From contig NZ_BAGG01000105.1 in the NCBI RefSeq assembly GCF_000308695.1, forward strand, positions 1-48,690: a stretch of 48,690 bases of DNA. The letters are read 5' to 3'. Made by a program: the position numbers and the translations under genes. Each line of letters starts with the position of its first letter. Position 1 is the stretch's first letter. Positions 23,241 to 32,326 of this stretch are shown piece by piece. The notes under the pieces were generated by a model. The model was not told the origin of the DNA. It was given only the letters and a program-made list of their open reading frames with translations, and searched no databases. This stretch comes from Nocardia takedensis NBRC 100417. Lineage in GTDB: Bacteria > Actinomycetota > Actinomycetes > Mycobacteriales > Mycobacteriaceae.

Positions 23241-24220
23241 TGACCGCGTCATGGATCGACAACCAGAAGAACCTGATGCTCTTCTCGGGACGCGCTCATC
23301 CTGAGCTGGCCGAGCAGGTCGCCAAGGAACTGGACGTCCACGTCACCCCGCAGACCGCGCGCGATTTCGCCAACGGTGAGATCTTCGTCCGCTTCGAGGA
23401 GTCCGTCCGCGGTTCGGACGCCTTTGTCCTGCAGAGCTTCCCGGCCCCGCTCAACGAGTGGCTGATGGAACAGCTCATCATGATCGACGCGCTCAAGCGC
23501 GGGTCGGCCAAGCGGATCACCGCGGTGCTGCCGTTCTACCCCTACGCCCGCCAGGACAAGAAGCACCGCGGCCGCGAGCCGATCTCGGCCCGCCTGGTCG
23601 CGGACCTGCTCAAGACCGCGGGCGCGGACCGCATCATCACCGTCGACCTGCACACCGACCAGATCCAGGGCTTCTTCGACGGCCCGGTGGATCACATGCA
23701 CGCGCAGGTCCAGTTGGCCGAATACATCCGCACCAATTACAGCCTCGAGCACATCACGGTGGTCTCCCCCGATTCCGGCCGCGTGCGCGTCGCCGAGAAG
23801 TGGGCCGACTCGCTGGGCGGCTCGCCGCTGGCGTTCATCCACAAGACCCGCGACCCGCTGGTGCCGAACCAGATCAAGGCCAACCGCGTGGTCGGTGAGG
23901 TCGAGGGCCGCACCTGCATCCTGATCGACGACATGATCGACACCGGCGGCACCATCGCGGGCGCGGTCAAGGTCCTCAAGGCCGCGGGCGCGGGCGACGT
24001 CGTCATCGCCGCCACCCACGGCGTGCTGAGCGATCCCGCCGCCGAGCGCCTCGCCGCCAGCGGCGCCAAGGAGGTCGTGGTCACCAACACGCTGCCGCTG
24101 ACCGAGGCCAAGAAGTTCCCGCAGCTCACCGTGCTGTCGATCGCGCCGCTGCTGGCCCGCACCATCCGCGAGGTCTTCGAGAACGGCTCGGTCACCGGGC
24201 TGTTCAACGGCAACGCCTGA
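23240..24220 (+). CDS. prs: Ribose-phosphate pyrophosphokinase (PRPP synthetase)
   Basis: Makes 5-phosphoribosyl-1-pyrophosphate from ribose-5-phosphate and ATP, feeding purine, pyrimidine, His, Trp and arabinogalactan (DPA) synthesis. The 326-residue class I enzyme shows the ATP/flexible-loop region FYPYARQDKKHRGREPIS, the metal site VDLHTDQIQGFF and the PRPP loop CILIDDMIDTGGTIAGA. Start is GTG 23240, sharing a base with the glmU stop. The following hairpin (24231-24254) looks like the operon terminator. Confidence 0.99.
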   Translation: MTASWIDNQKNLMLFSGRAHPELAEQVAKELDVHVTPQTARDFANGEIFVRFEESVRGSDAFVLQSFPAPLNEWLMEQLIMIDALKRGSAKRITAVLPFYPYARQDKKHRGREPISARLVADLLKTAGADRIITVDLHTDQIQGFFDGPVDHMHAQVQLAEYIRTNYSLEHITVVSPDSGRVRVAEKWADSLGGSPLAFIHKTRDPLVPNQIKANRVVGEVEGRTCILIDDMIDTGGTIAGAVKVLKAAGAGDVVIAATHGVLSDPAAERLAASGAKEVVVTNTLPLTEAKKFPQLTVLSIAPLLARTIREVFENGSVTGLFNGNA

Positions 24221-24230
24221 TTCCGCTTCC

Positions 24231-24254
24231 GGCCCGGACCTTCGTGTCCGGGCC
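24231..24254 (+). terminator. Hairpin after prs
   Basis: GGCCCGGAC-CTTCGT-GTCCGGGCC, a perfect 9-bp stem with a tetraloop-like UUCG centre, ten bases after the prs stop. No long T-run follows. Likely end of the glmU-prs transcript. Confidence 0.75.
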
Positions 24255-24313
24255 GTGGTGTATCTCGCGCCCGATTCCGCGATCATCGAGCGAATCGGGG
24301 GAATACTCGGGTC

Positions 24314-24577
24314 ATGGACCGTGAACCTCTGGATATGGACATGGGCGACGACGAGCAGGCCGACGAGGTCCGCGAGTACGAGCGCACCATCGAGGATCCG
24401 CCCGACGACCTGCGGATCCGCTATCGCGAGAACGACGACGACGGCCGTCTCGGCATCGAGGACGCGCTGCGTCAGGAGTACCGGCCGGGTGACGGGCGCG
24501 CGGAGGCCGCCGAAGCGGACGAGCGGCCCGCGGAAGCCGCCGCCGTCGAGATCGTCGACGACACCGATCTGAAGTAG
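24314..24577 (+). CDS. Small acidic hypothetical protein
   Basis: An 87-residue, highly acidic protein (many Asp and Glu, for example GDDEQADEVREYERTIEDPP and VEIVDDTDLK at the end). I recognise no family. Composition predicts a soluble, largely disordered protein. The reading frame has the codon bias of its neighbours. The ATG at 24314 has only a weak ribosome site; an ATG seven codons later is an alternative. It starts 59 bases after the prs terminator and ends one base before the convergent acyl-AMP ligase. Its role is unknown. Confidence 0.6.
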   Translation: MDREPLDMDMGDDEQADEVREYERTIEDPPDDLRIRYRENDDDGRLGIEDALRQEYRPGDGRAEAAEADERPAEAAAVEIVDDTDLK

Positions 24578-26218
24578 CTATCCCAGGTGGACCGCCGTGG
24601 CGGCCCGGCGCAGCTTGCCCGAGGAGGTCTTGGGCAGCGCGCCGGGGCCGAGCACCGACACCGTGCGCGGACGCACGCCGACCTCGGCGAACACCTCGTG
24701 TACGACCTCGTGTTCGATGCGTTTGACCGCCGCCGGGTCCTGGTGGTCGTTGGACTCCACGACCACGGCGAAACTCTCCCGCCGCTGTCCGGCGTCGAGC
24801 CGCACCGCGACCGCGTTGCCCGGTCGCACCCCGGTCACGCGCATCGCGGCGCGCTCGATATCGGTCGGATAGATGTTGCGGCCGCCCATGATGATGACGT
24901 CCTTCTTGCGGCCGCACACCACCACCAGACCGTCGTCGGTGAAATAGCCGAGGTCGCCGGTGTCGAGCCAGCCTTCCGCGTCCTGGGCCGCGCGGAACCC
25001 GTCCAGGGTGACGTACCCCTCGGTGACCGCCGGGCCGCGCAGTTCGATCACCCCGACCGTGCGTGAGGGCAGCGGCGTGCGTTCGTCGTCGACCACCCGG
25101 CCCTCGAGGTGGTCGACCAGGTAGCCGAGGGTCGGCAGCCTGCGCGCCGTGCCGTGGTGGGTGTCGTGTACCGGCACCGCTTTGCCGATCGCCTCGAGCA
25201 GTTCGCCGTCGACCACGTCCAGGACCTGCCCGTGGCCGGGGTCCGGGATGGACACCGCCAGGGTGGTCTCGGCCATGCCGTAGACCGGCGTGAGCGCGGC
25301 GGCCTGGAGGCCGAAACGCCGGCCCGCGGCGGCCAGTCGGTCCATGGTGTCGGGGTCGACCGGTTCCGCGCCGTTCCACATGTAGCGGACACTGCTCAGG
25401 TCCACCGCGCCGTCGTCGGCCTTGTCCAGCCGGCGCGCCAGCAGCGAGTACGCGAAATTCGGTGCGGCGGTGACGGTCCCGCGATACCGGTCGATCAGTT
25501 CGGCCCACAGCATCGGGCGGGTCAGAAAGTCCATCGGCGTCACGCACACCACCTCCGCGCCCAACTGCATCGGGACGCTGAGGAAGCCGACCATGCCCAT
25601 GTCGTGGAACAGCGGCAGCCAACTCACCATCACATCGTGTTCGAGCTCGAATTTCACCCGGTCGAACATGGCGTAGGCGTTGACCCAGAAATTGCCGTGC
25701 GTGATCCTGACCGCCTTGGGTGAGCCCGTCGACCCCGAGGTGAGCTGTTGCAGCGCGATGTCGGTCTCGTCGGTCGGCACCGGGTCGATCGGCTGTCCGT
25801 CGCCCAGGTCGGCGAGGTTGACCACGGTGATCCCGCGCTCGCGCAGCAACGGCTCCGCGGCCTCGAACGGCGCGCCGAGCACCACCGCGCGGGCCTGGAT
25901 CATGTGCAGCACCGCCTCGGTGTCGCGCGCCCATATCGCGAGGTCGGTGCGCGGCGTCGGCTGGTGCAGCATCGTGATCGACGCGCCCCGCATCCACACC
26001 GCCTGACATCCGGGCGCGATATCCACCGGCATCCCCGCCAGCACCCCCACCGCGTCGCCGGGTCCGATCCCCGCCGCCGCGAGCCCGCCCGCCATCCGCC
26101 GCGCGATCTCGTGGATCTCCCCCCACCCCTGCCGCAGCGGAGCCCCCGGTTCCCCGGTGATCAGACCGCGCGTCGTGGACCGCGCGGTCGCGTACATCTC
26201 GTCGGTGAACCTGCTCAT
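24578..26218 (-). CDS. Fatty acyl-AMP/CoA ligase (FadD, Pks16-like)
   Basis: A 546-residue ANL-superfamily adenylating enzyme that activates a carboxylic acid with ATP. The P-loop is LTSGSTGSPKAVRITHGN, then the A5 motif YGMAETTLAVS, the hinge region WLDTGDLGYFTDDGLVVVCG with the A8 segment RKKDVIIMGGRNIYPTDIE, and the catalytic C-terminal Lys in LPKTSSGKLRRA. The A5 and hinge pattern resembles mycobacterial fatty acyl-AMP ligases. As I recall it, M. tuberculosis has an acyl-ligase of this length (pks16, Rv1013) in the same neighbourhood, which supports an orthologous core gene. ATG 26218 follows GGAGGA with seven-base spacing. Substrate and acceptor (CoA or carrier protein) cannot be read from sequence. 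Confidence 0.88.
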   Translation of the reverse strand: MSRFTDEMYATARSTTRGLITGEPGAPLRQGWGEIHEIARRMAGGLAAAGIGPGDAVGVLAGMPVDIAPGCQAVWMRGASITMLHQPTPRTDLAIWARDTEAVLHMIQARAVVLGAPFEAAEPLLRERGITVVNLADLGDGQPIDPVPTDETDIALQQLTSGSTGSPKAVRITHGNFWVNAYAMFDRVKFELEHDVMVSWLPLFHDMGMVGFLSVPMQLGAEVVCVTPMDFLTRPMLWAELIDRYRGTVTAAPNFAYSLLARRLDKADDGAVDLSSVRYMWNGAEPVDPDTMDRLAAAGRRFGLQAAALTPVYGMAETTLAVSIPDPGHGQVLDVVDGELLEAIGKAVPVHDTHHGTARRLPTLGYLVDHLEGRVVDDERTPLPSRTVGVIELRGPAVTEGYVTLDGFRAAQDAEGWLDTGDLGYFTDDGLVVVCGRKKDVIIMGGRNIYPTDIERAAMRVTGVRPGNAVAVRLDAGQRRESFAVVVESNDHQDPAAVKRIEHEVVHEVFAEVGVRPRTVSVLGPGALPKTSSGKLRRAATAVHLG

Positions 26219-26450
26219 ATCCGACTCCTCCGCGCGAACCACCGACCGAGCCCCTACATCGCTCGACCTCTCCTCCATCATCCCGCCGAACGCAACCCCT
26301 GTTAACCGATCCCCGCCGGACCGCCGATCCCCTCCTGAGCGTTCCAACCGACAACGCTTCACGCGTCCTTTTTGGAACACCGCGAATTTTCCACCCGAAC
26401 AACGCCTTTCGCCCTTCCTTGCCAGGCTGCTGCCCGGTTACGGTCCGACC

Positions 26451-27339
26451 ATGCCTTCGATCCTCCACGAGATGATGATCGACCTGGTCCGTCATCGACC
26501 CGCTCTGATCGCGCCATTGCTCGACTCGCTCGGCTGCGAGCTACCCGACTACCGTCGGGTGGAAATACAGTCGGGCGACTTCCCACAACTCGCCCCCACC
26601 GAATACCGAGCTGACGCGGTCACCGTGTTCCACTCGGTCGATGGGCCGGTCCTGGCCGTCGTGGTCGAGGTCCAACTGGGGCACGACAAGGAGAAAGTCT
26701 GGTCCTGGCCGGTCTACGTCGCCGCGCTGCGTGCCCGCGTGCAATGCCCGACGGTGCTGTTGGTGCTGTGCACCGACCGGAATGTCGCGAAATGGGCCGC
26801 TCGACCGGTCCCCTTCGGCTACGGCTCCCCCTACGTCCACCTTGCGCCGCTCGTGCTCGACCCCGACGGCGTCCCTGTCATTGTGGACGTCGACATGGCC
26901 GTCGCTCTGCCGGAGCTGACGGTCCTCTCGGCACTGTCGCACGCCGGGCACCCCGACAACGCCGCCGTCTTCCACGCCCTGTTCAAGCCTCGACACACTC
27001 CACGAGGACCGCGCCCGCCATTACTATGACTTCGTATTCTCGCGACTGCCCGAGGCAGCTCGCTCGATCTGGGAGGCACGAATGACCGCCGGACTCCGCG
27101 ATTACGAATACCAGAGCGATTTCGCCCGGATGTACTACGCCGAAGGGCGGGACGAAGGCCGAAACGAAGGCCGCGTCGAAGGCGAAACCGGCCTCGTGAT
27201 CGCTGTGCTGGAAAAGCGCGGAATACCCATCTCCGACGACGCCCGCGCACGCATCACGGCCTGCACCGACCACGACCAACTCACCGACTGGGTTCTGCGG
27301 GCGGTCACGGCGGAGACGGCTGACGAATTGTTCGGGTGA
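26451..27339 (+). pseudogene. PD-(D/E)XK nuclease-family (Rpn/YhgA-like) gene, frameshifted
   Basis: Two frames make one protein. From ATG 26451 the first frame reads through a PD-(D/E)XK-like core: YRADAVTVFHS with the Asp, then VLAVVVEVQLGHDKEKVWSW with E-x-Q. After NAAVFHALFK (to 26987) it changes into unrelated Pro/Arg-rich sequence and stops at 27029. The next frame resumes coherently from 26989 as LDTLHEDRARHYYDFVFSRL and continues through SIWEARMTAGLRDYEYQ, a charged EGRDEGRNEGRVEGE coil and a C-terminal helical domain to 27339. One extra base, or two missing, explains it. Such proteins are linked to transposase-like recombination-promoting nucleases. It may be a true pseudogene or a sequencing error. 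It is convergent with rnz, whose stop follows at once. Confidence 0.75.
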
Positions 27340-28257
27340 TCAGCGGCGGGGTGGGAAGGGGATGCGGGCGAGGTCTTCGGCGATGACTATTTCGCCGGGG
27401 AAGTGGCGGGCGGCTTCGGCGCGGTGGGCGTCGAGGGTGCGGTAGCGCTGGGAGAAGTGGGTCAGGACCAGGGTGCGGGCGTTGGCGCGGGCGGCGACGC
27501 GGCCCGCTTGGGCGGCGGTGAGGTGACCGTGTTCGGCGGCGAGTTCGGCTTCGGTGTCGAGGAAGGTCGCTTCGATGACGAGCAGGTCGACGCCGTCGGC
27601 GAGTTCGTGGACGCCGTCGCAGAGTCGGGTGTCCATGATGAAGGCCGCGCTCTGGCCGGGGCGGCGTTCACCGACGTCGTCGAGGGTGAGGGTGCGGCCG
27701 TCGTGTTCGATCGCGCCCGCGCGCTGGAGTTCGCCGACGGCGGGTCCGGTGAGTCCGGCGGCGCGGAGTCGTTCCGGGACGAGTCGGTGTCCGTCGGGTT
27801 CGGTGAGGCGGTAGCCGAACGCTTCGACCGGATGCGAGAGCCGCGCCGTGCTCAGGGTGAACGGCGCGCCCGCGGCTTCGAGGGGGCCGGAGGCCGCGAT
27901 GGGGTGCGGACGCAGTTCAGCGGTGCGGTGATAGACGCTGGCGTGGCAGAGTCGCTGGTAGTACACCTCGCCGGAGGCCGGGTAGTAGACGTCCACGGGG
28001 TGCGGCACCCGGTCGAGGTTGACGCGCTGCACGATGCCGGGCAGGCCCAGGCAGTGGTCGCCGTGGAAGTGGGTGATCGCGATGCGGGTGATGTCGGTGG
28101 CCGACACTCCGGCGTGGGTCATCTGCCGTTGGGTGCCCTCACCGGGATCGAACAGCACCCCTTCGGCTCCCCAGCGCAGCAGGTAGCCGTTGTGGTTGCG
28201 GTTCTTGGTCGGCACCTGGCTGGCGGTGCCGAGCACGACGAGCTCACGCTGTGACAT
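27340..28257 (-). CDS. rnz: Ribonuclease Z
   Basis: tRNase Z, a metallo-beta-lactamase-fold endonuclease that trims tRNA 3' ends. The 305 residues contain the zinc motif THFHGDHCLGLPGIVQR, a second His in LSHPVEAFGYRL, the Asp in AAFIMDTRLCDG, and the final His in LVLTHFSQRY. The N-terminus ELVVLGTASQVPTKNRNHNG is canonical, and the short-form length fits bacterial enzymes. ATG 28257 lies nine bases after the egtE stop, so the two share a transcript. It abuts the frameshifted nuclease gene with no spacer. Confidence 0.95.
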   Translation of the reverse strand: MSQRELVVLGTASQVPTKNRNHNGYLLRWGAEGVLFDPGEGTQRQMTHAGVSATDITRIAITHFHGDHCLGLPGIVQRVNLDRVPHPVDVYYPASGEVYYQRLCHASVYHRTAELRPHPIAASGPLEAAGAPFTLSTARLSHPVEAFGYRLTEPDGHRLVPERLRAAGLTGPAVGELQRAGAIEHDGRTLTLDDVGERRPGQSAAFIMDTRLCDGVHELADGVDLLVIEATFLDTEAELAAEHGHLTAAQAGRVAARANARTLVLTHFSQRYRTLDAHRAEAARHFPGEIVIAEDLARIPFPPRR

Positions 28258-28266
28258 CGCGTCGGA

Positions 28267-29448
28267 TCATGACAGGCCCGCGACGGCGGCGACGAATCGG
28301 TCGAGTTCGTCGAAGCCGACGAAGCAGTGCGGGGAGGCACGCACCACCGCGGCGAGGCCGCGCGAGGTCATGTCGAGCAGGGTCGATCCCGCGTGGCTCA
28401 CCGTCACGGTGATGTTCTGTTCGGCGAGTCGGTCGCGCACGGCGAGCGGGTCGACACCGTCGACGGTGAACGAGACGATGCCGCTGTGCCGGATGCCGAG
28501 GTCGCGCACGGTCACGCCGTCGATCTGCGGGAGGGCTTTGCGCAGGTGTTCGGCGCGCGCGGCGACGGCCGCGTACACCTCGTCGGGGCCCAGGTCGAGC
28601 AGGTAGCGCACGGCCGCGCCGAGTCCGAGTCGGGCGGCGACGTCGCATTCCCAGAACTCGAAGCGGGTGGCGTCGGGGGCGAGTTCGTATTCGCGCGGCG
28701 CGGTCCAGGAGGCGCTGTGCAGGTCGAGTCGCTGCGGATGCAGGGTGGCGGCGAGGTCGGGGCGCACGTAGAGGAATCCGGTGCCGCGCGGGCCGCGCAG
28801 CCATTTGCGCCCGGTCACCGAGAGCGCGTCGACCCCGAGTTCGGTGACGTCGAGCGGGATCTGCCCGGCGGATTGGCAGGCGTCCAGCAGCACCAGCGCC
28901 CCGACCGAATGCGCGAGCGCGGTCGCCTCGACGGCCGGGTTCACCAGGCCGCCGTTGGTGGGCACGTGCAGGATCGAGACCAGTTTCACCCGGTCGTCGA
29001 GCATCGCGGCGAGCGCGTCGAGGTCGATCTGCCCGCTGCCGTCGCTGGGGATGCGTTCGACCACGGCGCCGGTCTCGCGGGCCCGCTGAAGTGCCGCGAT
29101 GGCGTTGCTGGCGTAGTCGGAGCCGGAGATCAGGACGCGGTCGCCCGCGGCGAGCGGCACGGCGTAGAAGAAGTCGGCCCAGGAGCGGGACGCGGAGTCG
29201 CTGAGCGCGATGCCTTCGGGTTCGGCGCGCAGCAGTTCGGCGATGGCGGTCTTGACGTCGGCGAGGTCGTCGAGCCGTTCGGTGGCGGCGCGGTAGCCGC
29301 CGATCTCGGCCTCGCGGCGCAAATGGGACACCACCGTGTCGAGGACCACGCGCGAGGGCAGCGACGATCCCGCGCTGTCGAGGAAGACCAGGTTCGGATC
29401 CGAGTCGTAACCAGGGGTATCGGCCCGCACACGTGTCACGTCCAGCAT
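28267..29448 (-). CDS. egtE: EgtE-like PLP-dependent sulfoxide lyase
   Basis: A 393-residue class V aminotransferase-fold protein. In mycobacteria EgtE performs the last ergothioneine step, the PLP-dependent C-S cleavage of hercynylcysteine sulfoxide. The PLP lysine is K215 in SVTGRKWLRGPRGTGFLY, and the cofactor Asp and Gln are in VLLDACQSAGQ. GIRHSGIVSFTVDGVDP and the end ASPHCFVGFDELDRFV agree with EgtE-type desulfurase-like enzymes. It is transcribed away from egtABCD, with 181 bases between the starts; in mycobacteria all five genes point the same way as I recall it. The assignment to EgtE rests on this neighbourhood as much as on sequence; a cysteine-desulfurase-like role is the alternative. 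Confidence 0.78.
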   Translation of the reverse strand: MLDVTRVRADTPGYDSDPNLVFLDSAGSSLPSRVVLDTVVSHLRREAEIGGYRAATERLDDLADVKTAIAELLRAEPEGIALSDSASRSWADFFYAVPLAAGDRVLISGSDYASNAIAALQRARETGAVVERIPSDGSGQIDLDALAAMLDDRVKLVSILHVPTNGGLVNPAVEATALAHSVGALVLLDACQSAGQIPLDVTELGVDALSVTGRKWLRGPRGTGFLYVRPDLAATLHPQRLDLHSASWTAPREYELAPDATRFEFWECDVAARLGLGAAVRYLLDLGPDEVYAAVAARAEHLRKALPQIDGVTVRDLGIRHSGIVSFTVDGVDPLAVRDRLAEQNITVTVSHAGSTLLDMTSRGLAAVVRASPHCFVGFDELDRFVAAVAGLS

Positions 29449-29629
29449 GGTTCGAACCTAGCGCGCGGCATCGGTTTCGTTTCTCGATCGATTTTTTGTC
29501 GGCCCCCCTCGCTACGCTGGATTCGTCCGGTGTGTGCGGCCCGCCGTCGTACCGGACGACCAGCCCATCGACATCCGGCTCGGCGAGAACCGAGGTCCCC
29601 CTCGGAGAGATATCACTGTGGAGGTTGAC

Positions 29630-30898
29630 ATGGCGGTCACACTCGAACACCCGGATTCGACGCTGCCGTCGGAGCAGTTGTCCTCGCGCGCCGCCGCCGA
29701 GGCCTATGTGGGCGGAGTCTGTTTCAAACTCGGTCCGCCGGCGTTGATCGGCGCGGAACTGGAATGGCTCACGGTGCACGGTGCGCCTTCCGCGCCCGGC
29801 CGCACCGACGCCGCGCGCCCACTGCCCGCCGACGTCGCCGCCGCTCTCGGACTGTACGCGCCGCGGTCCATCGCCCCCGATTCACCGGCTCTCGCACTGC
29901 CGGGGGGCAGCCGGGTCACCTTGGAACCCGGCGGTCAGATCGAACTCTCCTCCGCTCCCTTCGGCTCCGCCGCCGAACTGTGCCAGCGACTCGAAGAAGA
30001 TACGCGTCTCCTGCGTGACCTGCTCGAATCCCGCTCCATCCGCATGGTTTCCGCCTCCGCCGACGCCGATCGACAGCCCGAACGCCTGCTGCACCTCCCC
30101 CGCTACCGCGCGATGGAGGCCGCTTTCGGCGGTATCGGCCCGTTCGGCAAACTCATGATGTGCAACACGGCGGCCACGCAGGTCAGCGTGGACGCGGGCG
30201 CCGATATCGCCGAGGTCGCCGCGCGCTGGGCGGCCGCGCACGCCGTCGGTCCGGCGCTGGTCGCCGCGTTCGCCTGCTCGCCGACGCTGAACGGCGCGCC
30301 GACGGGCGGGTGGGCTTCGCAGCGCATGCGCACCTGGTTGCGCCTGGACAACGCGCGCACCCGTCCGCCCGCCGAGCACTGGTCGGACCCGGTCGCCGAA
30401 TACGGTCGCTGGGCGCTGGACGTGCCACTGCTGTGTGTGCGGCGTCCCGAGGACGGCGCCGACTGGGCGCCGCCCCCCTGCGCCACCTTCGCCGATTGGC
30501 TCTGCGGCGCACTGGACGAGGAGGTGGGCCGCCGTCCCACGGTGGCCGATCTGCACTACCACCTGACCACCTTGTTCCCGCCGGTTCGCGCGTCCGGGCA
30601 CCTGGAGATCCGCTACCTCGACGCCCAACCCGAGCACGTCTGGGCGGTGCCGGTGCACGCGATCGACGCGCTGCTGTCGACTCCGCGGGTGGTCGAGGAG
30701 GCCACCGCGGTCGCCGCGCCCGCGGCCGGGCAGTGGTCGGAGGCGGCGCGGCACGGTCTCGCCGATCCGCTGATCCGCGCGGTCGCCGCGGACCTGTTGG
30801 CTTTGGCCGCGGCCCACGCCGCCACTCCCGCCGCCGCGGAGGAACTGGAGACGGCCGCGCGTCGATGTCGCGGCGGGCAACCGCCCGCGCCGCTGTAG
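29630..30898 (+). CDS. egtA: Glutamate-cysteine ligase EgtA
   Basis: ATP-dependent ligase of the GCS2 family that makes gamma-glutamylcysteine, the sulfur donor for ergothioneine. The 422-residue protein shows LIGAELEWLTVHG with the metal Glu, VTLEPGGQIELSSAPFG as the glutamate/ATP-binding core, FGKLMMCNTAATQVSVDAG, and HLEIRYLDAQPEHVWAVPV near the C-terminus. ATG 29630 follows GGAGGT; an in-frame extension to 29534 has no ribosome site. It opens the egtABCD operon, with egtB 56 bases behind it. Confidence 0.95.
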   Translation: MAVTLEHPDSTLPSEQLSSRAAAEAYVGGVCFKLGPPALIGAELEWLTVHGAPSAPGRTDAARPLPADVAAALGLYAPRSIAPDSPALALPGGSRVTLEPGGQIELSSAPFGSAAELCQRLEEDTRLLRDLLESRSIRMVSASADADRQPERLLHLPRYRAMEAAFGGIGPFGKLMMCNTAATQVSVDAGADIAEVAARWAAAHAVGPALVAAFACSPTLNGAPTGGWASQRMRTWLRLDNARTRPPAEHWSDPVAEYGRWALDVPLLCVRRPEDGADWAPPPCATFADWLCGALDEEVGRRPTVADLHYHLTTLFPPVRASGHLEIRYLDAQPEHVWAVPVHAIDALLSTPRVVEEATAVAAPAAGQWSEAARHGLADPLIRAVAADLLALAAAHAATPAAAEELETAARRCRGGQPPAPL

Positions 30899-30954
30899 CC
30901 GGTCGACCACTCGACAGTCGGAAACGATTCACACGCAACACCTCTCGAAAGAGC

Positions 30955-32292
30955 ATGCTCGTGACAACCCAGTATCCGGTCGATACCGACACCGAACGCC
31001 TGCGGGAGCGGATCGCGACGGTCCTGCAACGATCCCGCGCGCGCACCCAAGCCCTCACCCAGATCGACGAGGCCGAACTGCTCGCCCAGCATTCGCCGCT
31101 GATGAGCCCGCTGGTGTGGGATCTCGCCCACATCGGCAACCAAGAGGAGTTGTGGCTGGTCCGCGACGTCGGCGGCCGCGAAGCGGTGCGCGCCGACATC
31201 GACGAACTCTACGACGCCTTCAAACACGCGCGGTCGAACCGACCCGCGCTGCCGCTGCTCGATCCGACGCAGGCGCGCCGCTACGTCGGCACCGTGCGCG
31301 AGAAGGTCTGGGATGTGCTGAACGGCAGCGCGCTGCGCGGTTCGCCGCTGGTCGACGGCGGTTTCGCGTTCGGCATGATCGCCCAGCACGAACAGCAGCA
31401 CGACGAGACGATGCTCGCCACCCACCAATTGCGTTCCGGCGGTCCCGTGCTCGCGGCGCCCGCCGCCCCCACCGCGCTCGCCCCGGTCGGCGGCGAGGTC
31501 GTCATCCCGGCCGGCGAATTCACCATGGGCACCTCGACCGACCCGTGGGCGCTGGACAACGAGCGGCCCGCGCACCCGGTGCACGTGCCCGAGTTCGCGA
31601 TCGACGCGGCCCCGGTCACCAACGAGCAGTACCTGGCCTTCGTGGCGGACGGCGGCTACGACCGTCCCGAACTGTGGTCCGAACAGGGGTGGGCGCACCG
31701 GCAACAGGCCGGTCTGGTGGCTCCCCAGTTCTGGGAGCGCGATCCCGGCGGGCAGTGGTGGCGTCGGGTGTTCGGCGTGATGACGCCGTTGCGCCCGCGT
31801 CAACCGGTCGTGCACGTCTGCTGGTTCGAGGCGCAGGCGTATGCCACCTGGGCCGGGAAGCGACTGCCCACCGAAGCCGAATGGGAGAAGGCGGCGCGCT
31901 TCGACCCGGCCACCGGGGTGTCGCGCCGCTTCCCGTGGGGTGACGCGGAACCCGACGAGGCGACGGCCAATCTCGGCCAGCGACATCTGGAACCGGCCGA
32001 GGTCGGCGCCTATCCGCTCGGCGCTTCCCCGGCGGGCGTGCACCAACTCATCGGCGACGTCTGGGAATGGACGTCATCGGGATTCGACCCGTATCCCGGT
32101 TTCCGGGCCTTCCCCTACCGCGAATACTCCGACGTGTTCTTCGGCGGCGACTACCGGGTGCTGCGCGGCGGGTCGTTCGGCACGGACCCGGTGGCCTGCC
32201 GCGGCACCTTCCGCAACTGGGATCACCCGATCCGCAGGCAGATCTTCGCCGGATTCCGTCTGGCCCGCGACTTGCGGGCGGGAGAACGGTGA
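30955..32292 (+). CDS. egtB: Hercynine oxygenase EgtB (sulfoxide synthase)
   Basis: Non-haem Fe(II) enzyme that joins gamma-glutamylcysteine to hercynine with O2, forming the sulfoxide. The 445 residues comprise an N-terminal DinB-like domain and a C-terminal formylglycine-generating-enzyme-like C-lectin fold. The iron triad is H59 in WDLAHIGNQEELWL and H145/H149 in AQHEQQHDETML. VVIPAGEFTMGT, LPTEAEWEKAARFD and VWEWTSSGFDPYPGF mark the C-lectin domain. I use ATG 30955; a GTG two codons later is equally possible because the ribosome site is weak. It lies between egtA and egtC and is 34 bases from egtC. Confidence 0.96.
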   Translation: MLVTTQYPVDTDTERLRERIATVLQRSRARTQALTQIDEAELLAQHSPLMSPLVWDLAHIGNQEELWLVRDVGGREAVRADIDELYDAFKHARSNRPALPLLDPTQARRYVGTVREKVWDVLNGSALRGSPLVDGGFAFGMIAQHEQQHDETMLATHQLRSGGPVLAAPAAPTALAPVGGEVVIPAGEFTMGTSTDPWALDNERPAHPVHVPEFAIDAAPVTNEQYLAFVADGGYDRPELWSEQGWAHRQQAGLVAPQFWERDPGGQWWRRVFGVMTPLRPRQPVVHVCWFEAQAYATWAGKRLPTEAEWEKAARFDPATGVSRRFPWGDAEPDEATANLGQRHLEPAEVGAYPLGASPAGVHQLIGDVWEWTSSGFDPYPGFRAFPYREYSDVFFGGDYRVLRGGSFGTDPVACRGTFRNWDHPIRRQIFAGFRLARDLRAGER

Positions 32293-32326
32293 CCCGGACG
32301 CGCTCGCGGATCGAGGACGTCCACTG

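Noticed and set aside
24312..26495. 727-codon frame on the same strand as the acyl-AMP ligase
   Set aside because: It overlaps the ligase in another frame and reads as Arg/Gly/Pro-rich sequence without motifs.
26980..27000. Programmed +1 frameshift in the Rpn-like gene
   Set aside because: No slippery codon followed by a stop or rare codon is seen at the join; ordinary frameshift or sequencing error is simpler.
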